Assembly: GCA_964516295.1 (NCBI GenBank)
Contig: CAZEYT010000078.1
Location: 1 to 13,866, forward strand
Source of the DNA: CAZEYT01 sp964516295
GTDB taxonomy: Bacteria; Verrucomicrobiota; Verrucomicrobiia; Chthoniobacterales; Terrimicrobiaceae
Direction: 5' to 3'
Length of the DNA stretch: 13,866 nucleotides
The stretch's first letter is position 1, and each line of letters starts with the position of its first letter. The notes under the pieces were generated by a model. It did not search any database, was not told the DNA's origin, and saw only the letters and a program-made list of their open reading frames with translations. A program made the position numbers and the translations under genes. This document shows positions 1-5,182 of the stretch, in pieces.

Positions 1-283
1 GCGTTTCGCGCTGGTCATCGGAGAGGGGAAAACGGATGCGCTCCATGAGCGCAAAGAGGGCGAGCCGAACGGTCACGCCCTTGAGCGAGCCGGGCACTTT
101 CTCCGGATCGCTGTCCAGGTGGTTGCCACTGGCCACCGCGCGGCGCACCCGCGCGGTGGCGTTGGCGATTTCTTCCGAAACGGGGTCCGCCGCGCCCGTA
201 AACGCTGTCTGCGCCTTGTCCACGACAAAGCCCAGCCCGGAGGCCTTCAGGTCATCTACAGCAATGGCAGTCCAGTTCGGCAT
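1..283 (-). CDS. Mu gp36-like head-tail protein (DUF1320-like), partial
   Basis: The reading frame starts with ATG at 283 and stays open to the left edge, so about 94 residues are visible and the C-terminus is missing. The visible part begins MPNWTAIAVDDLKASG. It continues with a helical stretch containing ATARVRRAVASGNHLD, then VPGSLKGVTVRLALFALMERI and a Pro-Leu-Ser-Asp turn. This resembles the Mu gp36/DUF1320 pattern: an alpha-helical adaptor with 'VP..L' followed by an aliphatic helix, which in the family joins the filled head to the tail. The position also fits Mu order, two genes after the capsid gene. It starts only 3 nt after the stop of the small upstream gene, suggesting co-translation, although I see no strong Shine-Dalgarno sequence. 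The family call rests on a weak pattern plus synteny; another head-tail connector family is possible. Confidence 0.5.
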   Translation of the reverse strand, partial: MPNWTAIAVDDLKASGLGFVVDKAQTAFTGAADPVSEEIANATARVRRAVASGNHLDSDPEKVPGSLKGVTVRLALFALMERIRFPLSDDQRET

Positions 284-286
284 GAC

Positions 287-514
287 TTACTTCAGGAGAG
301 CGACGAGCGCGCGAAGAAACGCAGCACGCTCGTCAATGGCGGGCCGGAGCCCTTCGTTGTGCGCCCAGCCCGAGCCGCCCGGCCCCAAGGCCTGCTCGTG
401 CTCGGCGTGTTCCAGCTCCGCCACGAGCCAGGCGCGGCCTTTCTCCGAGGCGAGCGGATCACGCGGAGCCTCCTCCGGCGTTTCCTGCTCGGGTGTTGAT
501 TTTGGTTTTCCCAT
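287..514 (-). CDS. Small phage protein in the Mu gp35 position, function unknown
   Basis: A 75-residue reading frame runs from ATG at 514 to TAA at 287-289. The N-terminal third is rich in Pro, Glu and Lys (MGKPKSTPEQETPEEAPRDP) and probably disordered. The rest is a charged amphipathic helix region with a Gly-rich turn (GPGGSGWAHNEGLRP) and a C-terminal helix ending ALVALLK. No known catalytic motif is visible and there is no signal peptide or membrane segment. It lies between the capsid gene and the gp36-like gene, where Mu has gp35, a small protein of similar placement. A short acidic protein here could be a head-decoration or connector accessory, but that is inference from position only. 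The start has no good ribosome-binding site; the in-frame sequence upstream contains a strong hairpin. Confidence 0.5.
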   Translation of the reverse strand: MGKPKSTPEQETPEEAPRDPLASEKGRAWLVAELEHAEHEQALGPGGSGWAHNEGLRPAIDERAAFLRALVALLK

Positions 515-539
515 GGGATGTTCGATGGTTGTTGAGGTG

Positions 540-566
540 GCCCCGGCAGAAGGTCTCTACCGGGGC
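540..566 (-). promoter_or_regulatory. Strong hairpin after the capsid gene (attenuator or terminator-like)
   Basis: Fourteen nucleotides after the capsid stop codon the minus-strand transcript can fold GCCCCGGTAGA / TCTGCCGGGGC. This is an 11-bp stem with one wobble pair and the 5-nt loop GACCT. Seven of the pairs form a GC-only base. No run of T follows, so it is not a classical intrinsic terminator. A hairpin directly behind a major capsid gene often lowers read-through to the next genes or protects the capsid mRNA 3' end; which applies here is not decided by the sequence. Confidence 0.45.
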
Positions 567-580
567 GCTCCTCAGATGGA

Positions 581-2356
581 TCAGGCGCTGGTGATGACCA
601 AGCCCGCGCGGCGCTCGCCGACGGCAGCACCGAGCATGACTTCCGGCCTCCATTCGGCGTAGTTGCCTTGGAGCGAGATGTATTGCACCAGGAGCACCGA
701 AATGCCGCCCGGGGCCGTGACGGTGGTCACCGAGCCCGGAGCCATCGCTCCCACGGCGGACGTGAAGTCCTGCGGCAGGCGCGACTTGAGGATGAGGCTG
801 GCCTTGTGGCCCGCGAAGCCGACGCGGTTGTTCGACGACGGGAACCACGGAGCCTTGACCGGCTGGAATCCTTGCAACTCCGGCAGGTTGCCTTTGGTGA
901 TCACCTCGGGCTGGCGCGTGGCGGCCCAGAAGTTGTTCACGGCGGGCTCCTGCGCGAGCTTGCTGTGGTAGCTCGCGTTGAGCAGCACGAACCGATCCTG
1001 CTGCGGCACCTCGTTGGTGCTCATCGCCGCGTCGATCAAGCCGAGGTCGGCAATACCGAAGCTCGCCAGCGCCTTGACGTAGGTCGGATAGGTCGTCGGC
1101 ACTTTCCCGGCGTTGAGCGTGAACGTGAGACCCGTCCCCGTAGCGGTCGCCGCTTGGGTCAGGGTCGCCGTGGTCGCGTTGACGACGGACGCCACATATG
1201 TATTCGCCGGAATGCCGGTGCCACTGATCGCCTGCCCCGGATACATCACCGCCGTGCTCGCCACCGTGATCGTGGTCGAACCGTTCGTCGTCGCGCCAGT
1301 GCCGACAGTGTTGCCCGCGTAGGCGTCGAAGTTCGCGGCCGTCATCAGGGCCGTGAGCTTGTTCACCGCACGCTCGCCCATGGCGTAGGTCGCCATGGGA
1401 GCCGTCTCCGCGAAGAGATTACGGATCGTCTTGGCCAGCGTCTGCACGCCGAACACGATTGGCACACCGATGTGCTCGTCGAGTTGCACGCTCACGTCCA
1501 CGGCCTGGGCCGGGGAGACCGTATCCCAACCGCGCGGGCGGCCGCTGGCGTCTGCAGCCGGGTTGTAGGTTTGCACCGCAGGCTTGAGCAGAATGCGGGT
1601 CGTCTCCTGCTGGTTGAACAGGCCCGGAGAATCCGAGTAATCGGTCGTGATCGAGCTGAGGATCGGATACTCATACTGCATCAGCGGCAACGCACGCTGC
1701 AACACGAGCGAACCGGACAGGAGGCCGACTTGCGCGTCGGTGATGTCCGCCGCCTTGATCGCTTCCTCCATGGTGATCGTGCCGAGCACGGCATCCGGCT
1801 CGATGTCGCGGGCGAAGATCGCCGCTGCGTCACGAGCGAGGCGGCCCTTTTCCTTGGCCGTCTCTGCCGAGAGTGGCACGGTGGAGTTCCGGCATACGAG
1901 CTCCGCGTAGGCCTTGAGCTTTGCATTCGGAGCCTCGCCCGTGATCTGCACCGACGGCGTCATCCGGCCGCTGAGCTGCTGGCCCTGCATCGCGTCAATG
2001 ACGGCGATGAAGCCGGGGTCCTCCGTCGCCTTGGCCACGAGCGCGGTCTGCGCGGTGGTGTCCTTCGCGGCGATGGCGTGCCGGTCGATGGCGCGCTTCA
2101 CGGCCGCTTCGGCGTCCGCCTTGTTGCGAGCGGCGATGGCGTCGCCCTGGGCCTTGTTCTTTGCCTTGAGCGATTCGACTTCGAGAGTCGCGGCTCCGGC
2201 GCGGAGTTCGGCCTCTTTCGCGGCAATCTGTGCAGCGACAAGGGCGTCGTTTTCGTTCTTCGCCTTCAATGCAGCCTGGTTGGCCTTGAGGGTGTCGAGT
2301 TCGGTTTGAAGCTCCTGATTTTTGGCCCGGAGCGCTGCCAATTCTTGTTCGTTCAT
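581..2356 (-). other. Possible scaffold-capsid product from an internal start (Met179)
   Basis: An in-frame ATG at 2354-2356 opens exactly at the junction between the protease part and the coiled-coil part of the long fusion gene. The ten bases from this ATG (ATGAACGAAC) are identical to those at the main start. In Mu the scaffold Z is made from an internal start inside the protease gene I; by analogy this would give a 591-residue scaffold-capsid chain. The upstream CCAAGAAAACCAA is only a poor, purine-rich ribosome-binding site, so the idea is inference. Confidence 0.3.
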
Positions 2357-2890
2357 TTGGTTTTCTTGGTTGGAGATGGAATGCGCTCCATCGGCGTTTT
2401 TCGCCCACAAGGGCAAAATCTGGTGGAAGGCCGGGTCGTTCACGAGGCCGCCCATATTTGGCTTGGCCTGCGCCCGGCAGACGATGCGCGCCGGATTCGC
2501 GCGCTTGTTGTCCACGTGGAAGACCGGCGAGAATTGCCGCCATTCTTTCCCCTCCACGCTGGCGCGGCCGCTGGCCGACCACTCGCCGCGACAGTAGATG
2601 CCCGGGGCCGGGCTCTCGGAAAAATAGAACTCCTCCGGCCAGAACGAGGCTGGGCCGTCCTCGTGGTTGAAGTCGAAAAACGGACGCTTGTTCCGAGCCT
2701 TGAGCGCTGCGACCTGCTCGTTCAGCGCGGCTGCACCGGCCGCGTCCACCACCACCCGGATCGGCTGCCCGATCCCGCCGTCAATCGGCGTGATCGATTG
2801 CACGCCCCCGGGCATATACATCATTTCCCCCGTCGCTGTCGGGGACAGTTGCACCGCTGCGCGGCACAGGATTGCTTCGAGTTCGTTCAT
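581..2890 (-). CDS. Mu-like prophage protease-scaffold-major capsid fusion protein
   Basis: A single 769-residue reading frame combines three normally separate virion functions. Residues about 1-170 look like the Mu gpI head-maturation protease: a VVVDAAGAAALNEQVAALKARNKRP segment leads into FFDFNHED, then the conserved GIYCRGEWSASG and EWRQFSPVF region. Residues 179-270 are a coiled coil rich in Ala, Lys, Gln and Glu, typical of a scaffold or delta domain. Residues about 350-769 look like an HK97-fold capsid subunit (SSITTDYSDSPGLF, DEHIGVPIVFGVQTLA, C-terminal YAEWRPEVMLGAAV). A Thr/Ser/Gly-rich beta module is inserted at about 528-591. The ATG at 2890 overlaps the stop of the previous gene as ATGA. 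Methionine 179 (2356) begins MNEQEL, echoing the real start MNELEA, and could be an internal start as for Mu Z. Protease and capsid fusions are known in other phages; an artefactual lost stop cannot be excluded. Confidence 0.85.
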   Translation of the reverse strand: MNELEAILCRAAVQLSPTATGEMMYMPGGVQSITPIDGGIGQPIRVVVDAAGAAALNEQVAALKARNKRPFFDFNHEDGPASFWPEEFYFSESPAPGIYCRGEWSASGRASVEGKEWRQFSPVFHVDNKRANPARIVCRAQAKPNMGGLVNDPAFHQILPLWAKNADGAHSISNQENQMNEQELAALRAKNQELQTELDTLKANQAALKAKNENDALVAAQIAAKEAELRAGAATLEVESLKAKNKAQGDAIAARNKADAEAAVKRAIDRHAIAAKDTTAQTALVAKATEDPGFIAVIDAMQGQQLSGRMTPSVQITGEAPNAKLKAYAELVCRNSTVPLSAETAKEKGRLARDAAAIFARDIEPDAVLGTITMEEAIKAADITDAQVGLLSGSLVLQRALPLMQYEYPILSSITTDYSDSPGLFNQQETTRILLKPAVQTYNPAADASGRPRGWDTVSPAQAVDVSVQLDEHIGVPIVFGVQTLAKTIRNLFAETAPMATYAMGERAVNKLTALMTAANFDAYAGNTVGTGATTNGSTTITVASTAVMYPGQAISGTGIPANTYVASVVNATTATLTQAATATGTGLTFTLNAGKVPTTYPTYVKALASFGIADLGLIDAAMSTNEVPQQDRFVLLNASYHSKLAQEPAVNNFWAATRQPEVITKGNLPELQGFQPVKAPWFPSSNNRVGFAGHKASLILKSRLPQDFTSAVGAMAPGSVTTVTAPGGISVLLVQYISLQGNYAEWRPEVMLGAAVGERRAGLVITSA

Positions 2891-3033
2891 AGCTTGACCT
2901 TCATGGCTGAGAGTGGGATTGTGAGGACCTTGGCGGCACCCGGCGTGGCTCCGACACAGTAGGAGTCCGCTGCGTAGGTCGGGGGGGATTTACGCCCCGT
3001 CCATCTGCCTCGTAGAAAGGAGGAGCTTCTCAC
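2887..3033 (-). CDS. Small phage ORF (48 aa), GTG start with perfect Shine-Dalgarno
   Basis: A 48-residue frame starts with GTG at 3031-3033 and ends with TGA at 2887-2889. The start is chosen because AAAGGAGG lies six bases before it, the only textbook ribosome-binding site in the window. A longer frame reaches back to 3111 but would bypass this site. The product begins MRSSSFLRGRWTGRK, is basic at the N-terminus, and ends with VLTIPLSAMKVKL. It matches no family I recognise. Its start overlaps the stop of the upstream 56-residue frame (GTGA), and its stop overlaps the protease-capsid start (ATGA), so it may act as a translational coupler. The Shine-Dalgarno sequence lies inside a hairpin (3015-3048). 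Confidence 0.55.
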   Translation of the reverse strand: MRSSSFLRGRWTGRKSPPTYAADSYCVGATPGAAKVLTIPLSAMKVKL

Positions 3034-3048
3034 GGAGTTCCTCCTTTC
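3015..3048 (-). promoter_or_regulatory. Hairpin that hides a ribosome-binding site
   Basis: In the minus-strand transcript GAAAGGAGGA (3048-3039) is perfectly complementary to TCCTCCTTTC (3024-3015). The 14-nt loop contains the stop codon of the upstream frame and the GTG start of the 48-residue frame. The whole AAAGGAGG ribosome-binding site is in the 5' arm. A ribosome finishing the upstream frame would have to open the stem, so the structure could enforce translational coupling. There is no T-run to suggest termination. Confidence 0.5.
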
Positions 3049-3200
3049 GCTTTTTGCGCCACCTTCACCTGGGCGACTTTTTCCTTGTCCTCGTAGGACG
3101 TCACAGTCCAAGACCGGGAACTGCTCACCCTCTTCAAAATCAGCAGGTCATCCCCGAGGAGGAGGTAGCGCCGATCGGGGAACTGGGGGTCAGTGTGCAT
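3030..3200 (-). pseudogene. 5'-truncated prophage gene, possible C-terminus of a MuF-like head protein
   Basis: A 56-residue frame runs from ATG at 3200 to TGA at 3030-3032. Its body reads naturally as coding: DRRYLLLGDDLLILKRV, then SSSRSWTVTSYEDKEK, then a basic tail KVAQKAKGGTP. The first seven codons (MHTDPQF) and the start codon belong to the left arm of the inverted-repeat element, and an in-frame TGA lies three codons before the ATG, so the original N-terminus has been cut off by the insertion. The beta-strand-rich end (YLLLGDDLLILKRV followed by WTVTSY) resembles the last strands of RelE/barnase-type phage nuclease domains that cap some MuF/SPP1-gp7 head proteins. That matches the Mu gene order upstream of the protease, but it is inference. 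AAAGGAT stands two bases before the ATG, so it might still be translated. Confidence 0.5.
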
Positions 3201-3334
3201 ATCCTTTCATCTTTTGCTGGACGCCGTTGGCTGTCGTGGATAGAAGGAGGAGATGGAGTCTGCACCGACAAGGAGGCAAACGGCGGGAGAAGAAGAGAAG
3301 AAATAAGCAAGAATATGCACACTGACCCCCAGTT
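3181..3334. repeat. 154-bp element with perfect 22-bp inverted repeats (MITE- or REPIN-like)
   Basis: The left arm 3181-3202 (AACTGGGGGTCAGTGT, then GCATAT) and the right arm 3313-3334 are exact reverse complements over 22 bp and enclose 110 bp with no convincing gene. A second inner pair, CGCCGTT at 3222-3228 and AACGGCG at 3279-3285, makes the structure nested. The element sits where the phage-derived genes stop and the host-derived remnant begins. Size and form fit a miniature inverted-repeat element or a REPIN-type pair mobilised in trans by an IS200-like (RAYT) transposase. No transposase is present in the window and I could not define a target-site duplication. Confidence 0.65.
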
Positions 3335-3365
3335 TTCCCAGTTTTTCAAAGGGTTGTTGGCACCG

Positions 3366-3834
3366 TTACTGTTTGGGGTGGACGATGCCGGTAACGTTGG
3401 GAGGGAAGGACGATGCTGCCGGGGATTTTGTCCATCGGAAAGCCCCTTCGTTATCCACAGAGGACCACTCTCGCAGAACGTTTCTCGTCACGGAATTGCG
3501 AAGGGACTCGTCGCTGATCAGCGTAGCCCAGGGGAGCACATTCTCCGGGTCCGCCTTCCATGCCATTTTCACGAAGTGCGAAACGGCTTTGTTCGTCACC
3601 GGCTCGGCTGGTAGAGCGGAAAGCCATTTCGCGGTGGAATAGGGATCGTTATCGGCCCAATTGTCCACAATCGTCACCAGAACGTCTTCCGAAGCACCGC
3701 CGCCCGCTGCTTTGCGCGAAACATATTCCGCGGCATCTGCGGAATCCTGGGAGGCCCGGCCCTCGAAAGCCAAAGACGACGGCTGAAACAATAAAAGTCC
3801 CCCCGCGAAGGGCTCGCCTTCCGGCCGACCACAA
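3366..3834 (-). pseudogene. 5'-truncated remnant of a W-A-x-x-D-P repeat protein
   Basis: An open frame of about 155 codons ends with TAA at 3366-3368 but has no credible start: the only upstream initiator is a TTG at 3845, inside the end of the neighbouring chaperone gene, and the first internal Met comes late (VKMAWKADPEN). The readable part consists of helical repeats of roughly 35 residues with the signature W-A-x-x-D-P, A-x-W-L-x-x-L-P and W-A-T-x-I-x-D: VDNWADNDPYSTAKWLSALP, then KADPENVLPWATLISD, then REWSSVDNEGAFRW. I associate such repeats with large, poorly characterised proteins of Verrucomicrobia. Recognisable repeat sequence begins about 25 codons into the frame, so the N-terminal part of the gene has been lost near 3770-3834. 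A short functional protein is possible but unlikely. Confidence 0.55.
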
Positions 3835-4584
3835 TCAACCCTCAAATTTGAGGTTCGCGATCAACTTCCACTCGGAGTCTTTGTTTTCCTGCCCGTAGAA
3901 ACGAACATTTCTGGATTCTGGATCGTATTCGATCCGATCTGCTTTGATTTGCATCCCCATGAATTTTATCACCACGTTGTCTCTGGCATAGGCAATGCCA
4001 TCCTTGAATTCAGATGGACCCTCTGAAGTGATCTCAACGGGAATTCTAGCACGGACTGTGCTCGGATCTACTGGGGCTGATGAAACTTCGCTAGACTTGC
4101 TTGCCTCTTGGATGACCAGATCGGTGATGTCCGGCGTGTTTGTTCCGGCAAAAGCCACTGGAGCGCGTGATGTCATCACTGCGGAGGTGTCGATGATGAA
4201 TGAGTAACCTTCGCGAGCCTGAACTGTTTTGACGGCCTTTATGATCGTGTCGAGAATCGGCTGGCGGAGGCTTTCGAACTTCTTCTGGAGTTCGGTTTCT
4301 TTGCCCTTGCTCCATTCGGCGATTTGCTTGTCGGTTTCCGGGGTCTTGAGAGTCGCCTCTTTCTTGCGGTCCAGCTCAGCCCTCGCTGCCGCTCTGGCGG
4401 CGAGCATTTCTGACTCAGCCTTCTTTGTCATTGGGAGGCTGATGAATACCTTATTCAAGTCCACGCTCGCCAATTTCTGGTCCGCGGCCTGCGCGACGTG
4501 GAGAGAGCAGGCCGAGACAAGCGCCAGGAAGACCCCGGCTCGGATGAAGTGGATGATGCTATTTGCTGTTGGTGTTTTTCTCAT
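3835..4584 (-). CDS. OmpH/Skp-family periplasmic chaperone with OstA/LptA-like C-terminus
   Basis: The 249-residue product starts at ATG 4584, chosen because it begins with a signal peptide (MRKTPTANS, then hydrophobic FIRAGVFLALVSA, with an AQA-ADQ cleavage site at about 33). A frame to 4701 exists but buries the signal. VSAC at 23-26 also fits a lipobox, so a lipoprotein form is possible. Residues 37-160 show the Skp/OmpH pattern: KLASVDLNKVF strand, a Lys/Glu-rich coiled-coil arm (about 52-108, rather short), GYSFIIDTSAV and DITDLVI. Skp holds unfolded outer-membrane proteins in the periplasm. Residues 193-232 (DGIAYARDNVVIKF, ADRIEYDPESRNVRFYG) match the repeating beta-strand pattern of OstA/LptA lipopolysaccharide-transport domains, at about half their usual length. 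The joining of the two is unusual. The next upstream gene encodes a small membrane protein 52 nt away. Confidence 0.8.
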   Translation of the reverse strand: MRKTPTANSIIHFIRAGVFLALVSACSLHVAQAADQKLASVDLNKVFISLPMTKKAESEMLAARAAARAELDRKKEATLKTPETDKQIAEWSKGKETELQKKFESLRQPILDTIIKAVKTVQAREGYSFIIDTSAVMTSRAPVAFAGTNTPDITDLVIQEASKSSEVSSAPVDPSTVRARIPVEITSEGPSEFKDGIAYARDNVVIKFMGMQIKADRIEYDPESRNVRFYGQENKDSEWKLIANLKFEG

Positions 4585-4636
4585 GGATTTCTGTCTGGTT
4601 GGTTTGTGTTTTGTGTTGTTGCCGGGGAAGGACTTC

Positions 4637-4867
4637 TCAAAGCGGGAATCGGACTTCGTCCAATGGACTGATGATCCGATCTGCATCTGTCCACAGGGCA
4701 AATGGATTTGCCTGCACCTCTGCCTTTTGTGGCTTGGTGAAAAAAGCGAGGCCGCAGCCGACGAAGAGGAGGAGAGCGAGAATCGGGCGCGTTGCTCGCC
4801 AAGTGCGACGCCGACGAAGTTTGCGGGACGCGGCGGACTGTTGGTCAGGGTGCAATTGGAGAAACAT
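4637..4867 (-). CDS. Small single-pass membrane protein, function unknown
   Basis: A 76-residue frame runs from ATG at 4867 to TGA at 4637-4639. The N-terminus is strongly basic (KLRRRRTWRATR) and is followed by one hydrophobic stretch at about residues 29-44 (ILALLLFVGCGLAFF). The tail of about 30 residues ends DEVRFPL and would lie in the periplasm if the basic part stays inside. No family is recognised. Codon third positions are mixed but compatible with coding, and it lies 52 nt upstream of the Skp-like gene on the same strand, so the two may be co-transcribed. No Shine-Dalgarno sequence precedes the ATG, as for most host genes here. A chance frame remains possible. Confidence 0.42.
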   Translation of the reverse strand: MFLQLHPDQQSAASRKLRRRRTWRATRPILALLLFVGCGLAFFTKPQKAEVQANPFALWTDADRIISPLDEVRFPL

Positions 4868-5182
4868 TAGAGCCAGTTGTTCACTTTGCAGGCAATTGCG
4901 AAGTCGCTTTCAGCTATCGGGTTGGACCGAACGCGAGCGTCGAATACGCTTCCAAATCACAGCAACCTTCAAGGTGACCGCACAGGTAGCCGGGTGATGG
5001 CGAAGCGCATCCTGAACGAGCATGGCTATCGGCCGGATTTGCGGGTGGATGGCGTGGAGAAAACGGTTCTCATCCAGAACCTCCTTTTGAAAGCTGCGGT
5101 GGCGGCAGTGCGATCGTTGCGTCCGTTTGAGGGCACGCGGGCCGGGCATTACGCGGATGACTTCCGACGGGCCGGGGTGCGC
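4868..5182 (+). other. Gene-poor stretch with a possible coding remnant on the plus strand
   Basis: These 315 bp between the kinase stop and the small membrane gene hold no credible minus-strand gene, tRNA or U-tailed terminator. On the plus strand a frame beginning ATG at 4997 reads MAKRILNEHGYRPDL, then VEKTVLIQNLLLKAAVAAVRSLR and FEGTRAGHYADDF. It has natural-looking helices and GC-rich third positions, but at 5183 it runs into the antisense of the kinase gene without its own stop. It could be the 5' or middle part of a lost gene, perhaps of mobile origin, cut off at this boundary. I do not recognise the family. Confidence 0.3.

Noticed and set aside
668..2962. A 764-codon open frame on the plus strand
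   Set aside because: It is exactly antisense to the protease-capsid gene, is rich in Arg, His and Gly without family-like motifs, and arises from the GC-rich third positions of the real gene.
3140..3349. A 69-codon minus-strand frame with a hydrophobic stretch across the inverted-repeat element
   Set aside because: It reads through both repeat arms and the low-complexity interior; the Ser/Leu/Pro-rich product has no family likeness.
3780..3834. Possible terminator after the Skp-like gene (GCGAGCCCTTCGC followed later by TTTTATTG)
   Set aside because: The stem is only four base pairs and the T-rich part is not adjacent.
4585..4701. N-terminal extension of the Skp-like gene to an upstream start
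   Set aside because: It would bury the signal peptide 39 residues inside the protein and it overlaps the end of the small membrane protein gene in another frame.
4868..4905. Possible promoter with a TTGCCT -35 box before the small membrane protein gene
   Set aside because: The -10 hexamer at the right distance (CTCTAA) matches poorly and would leave almost no leader before the ATG.
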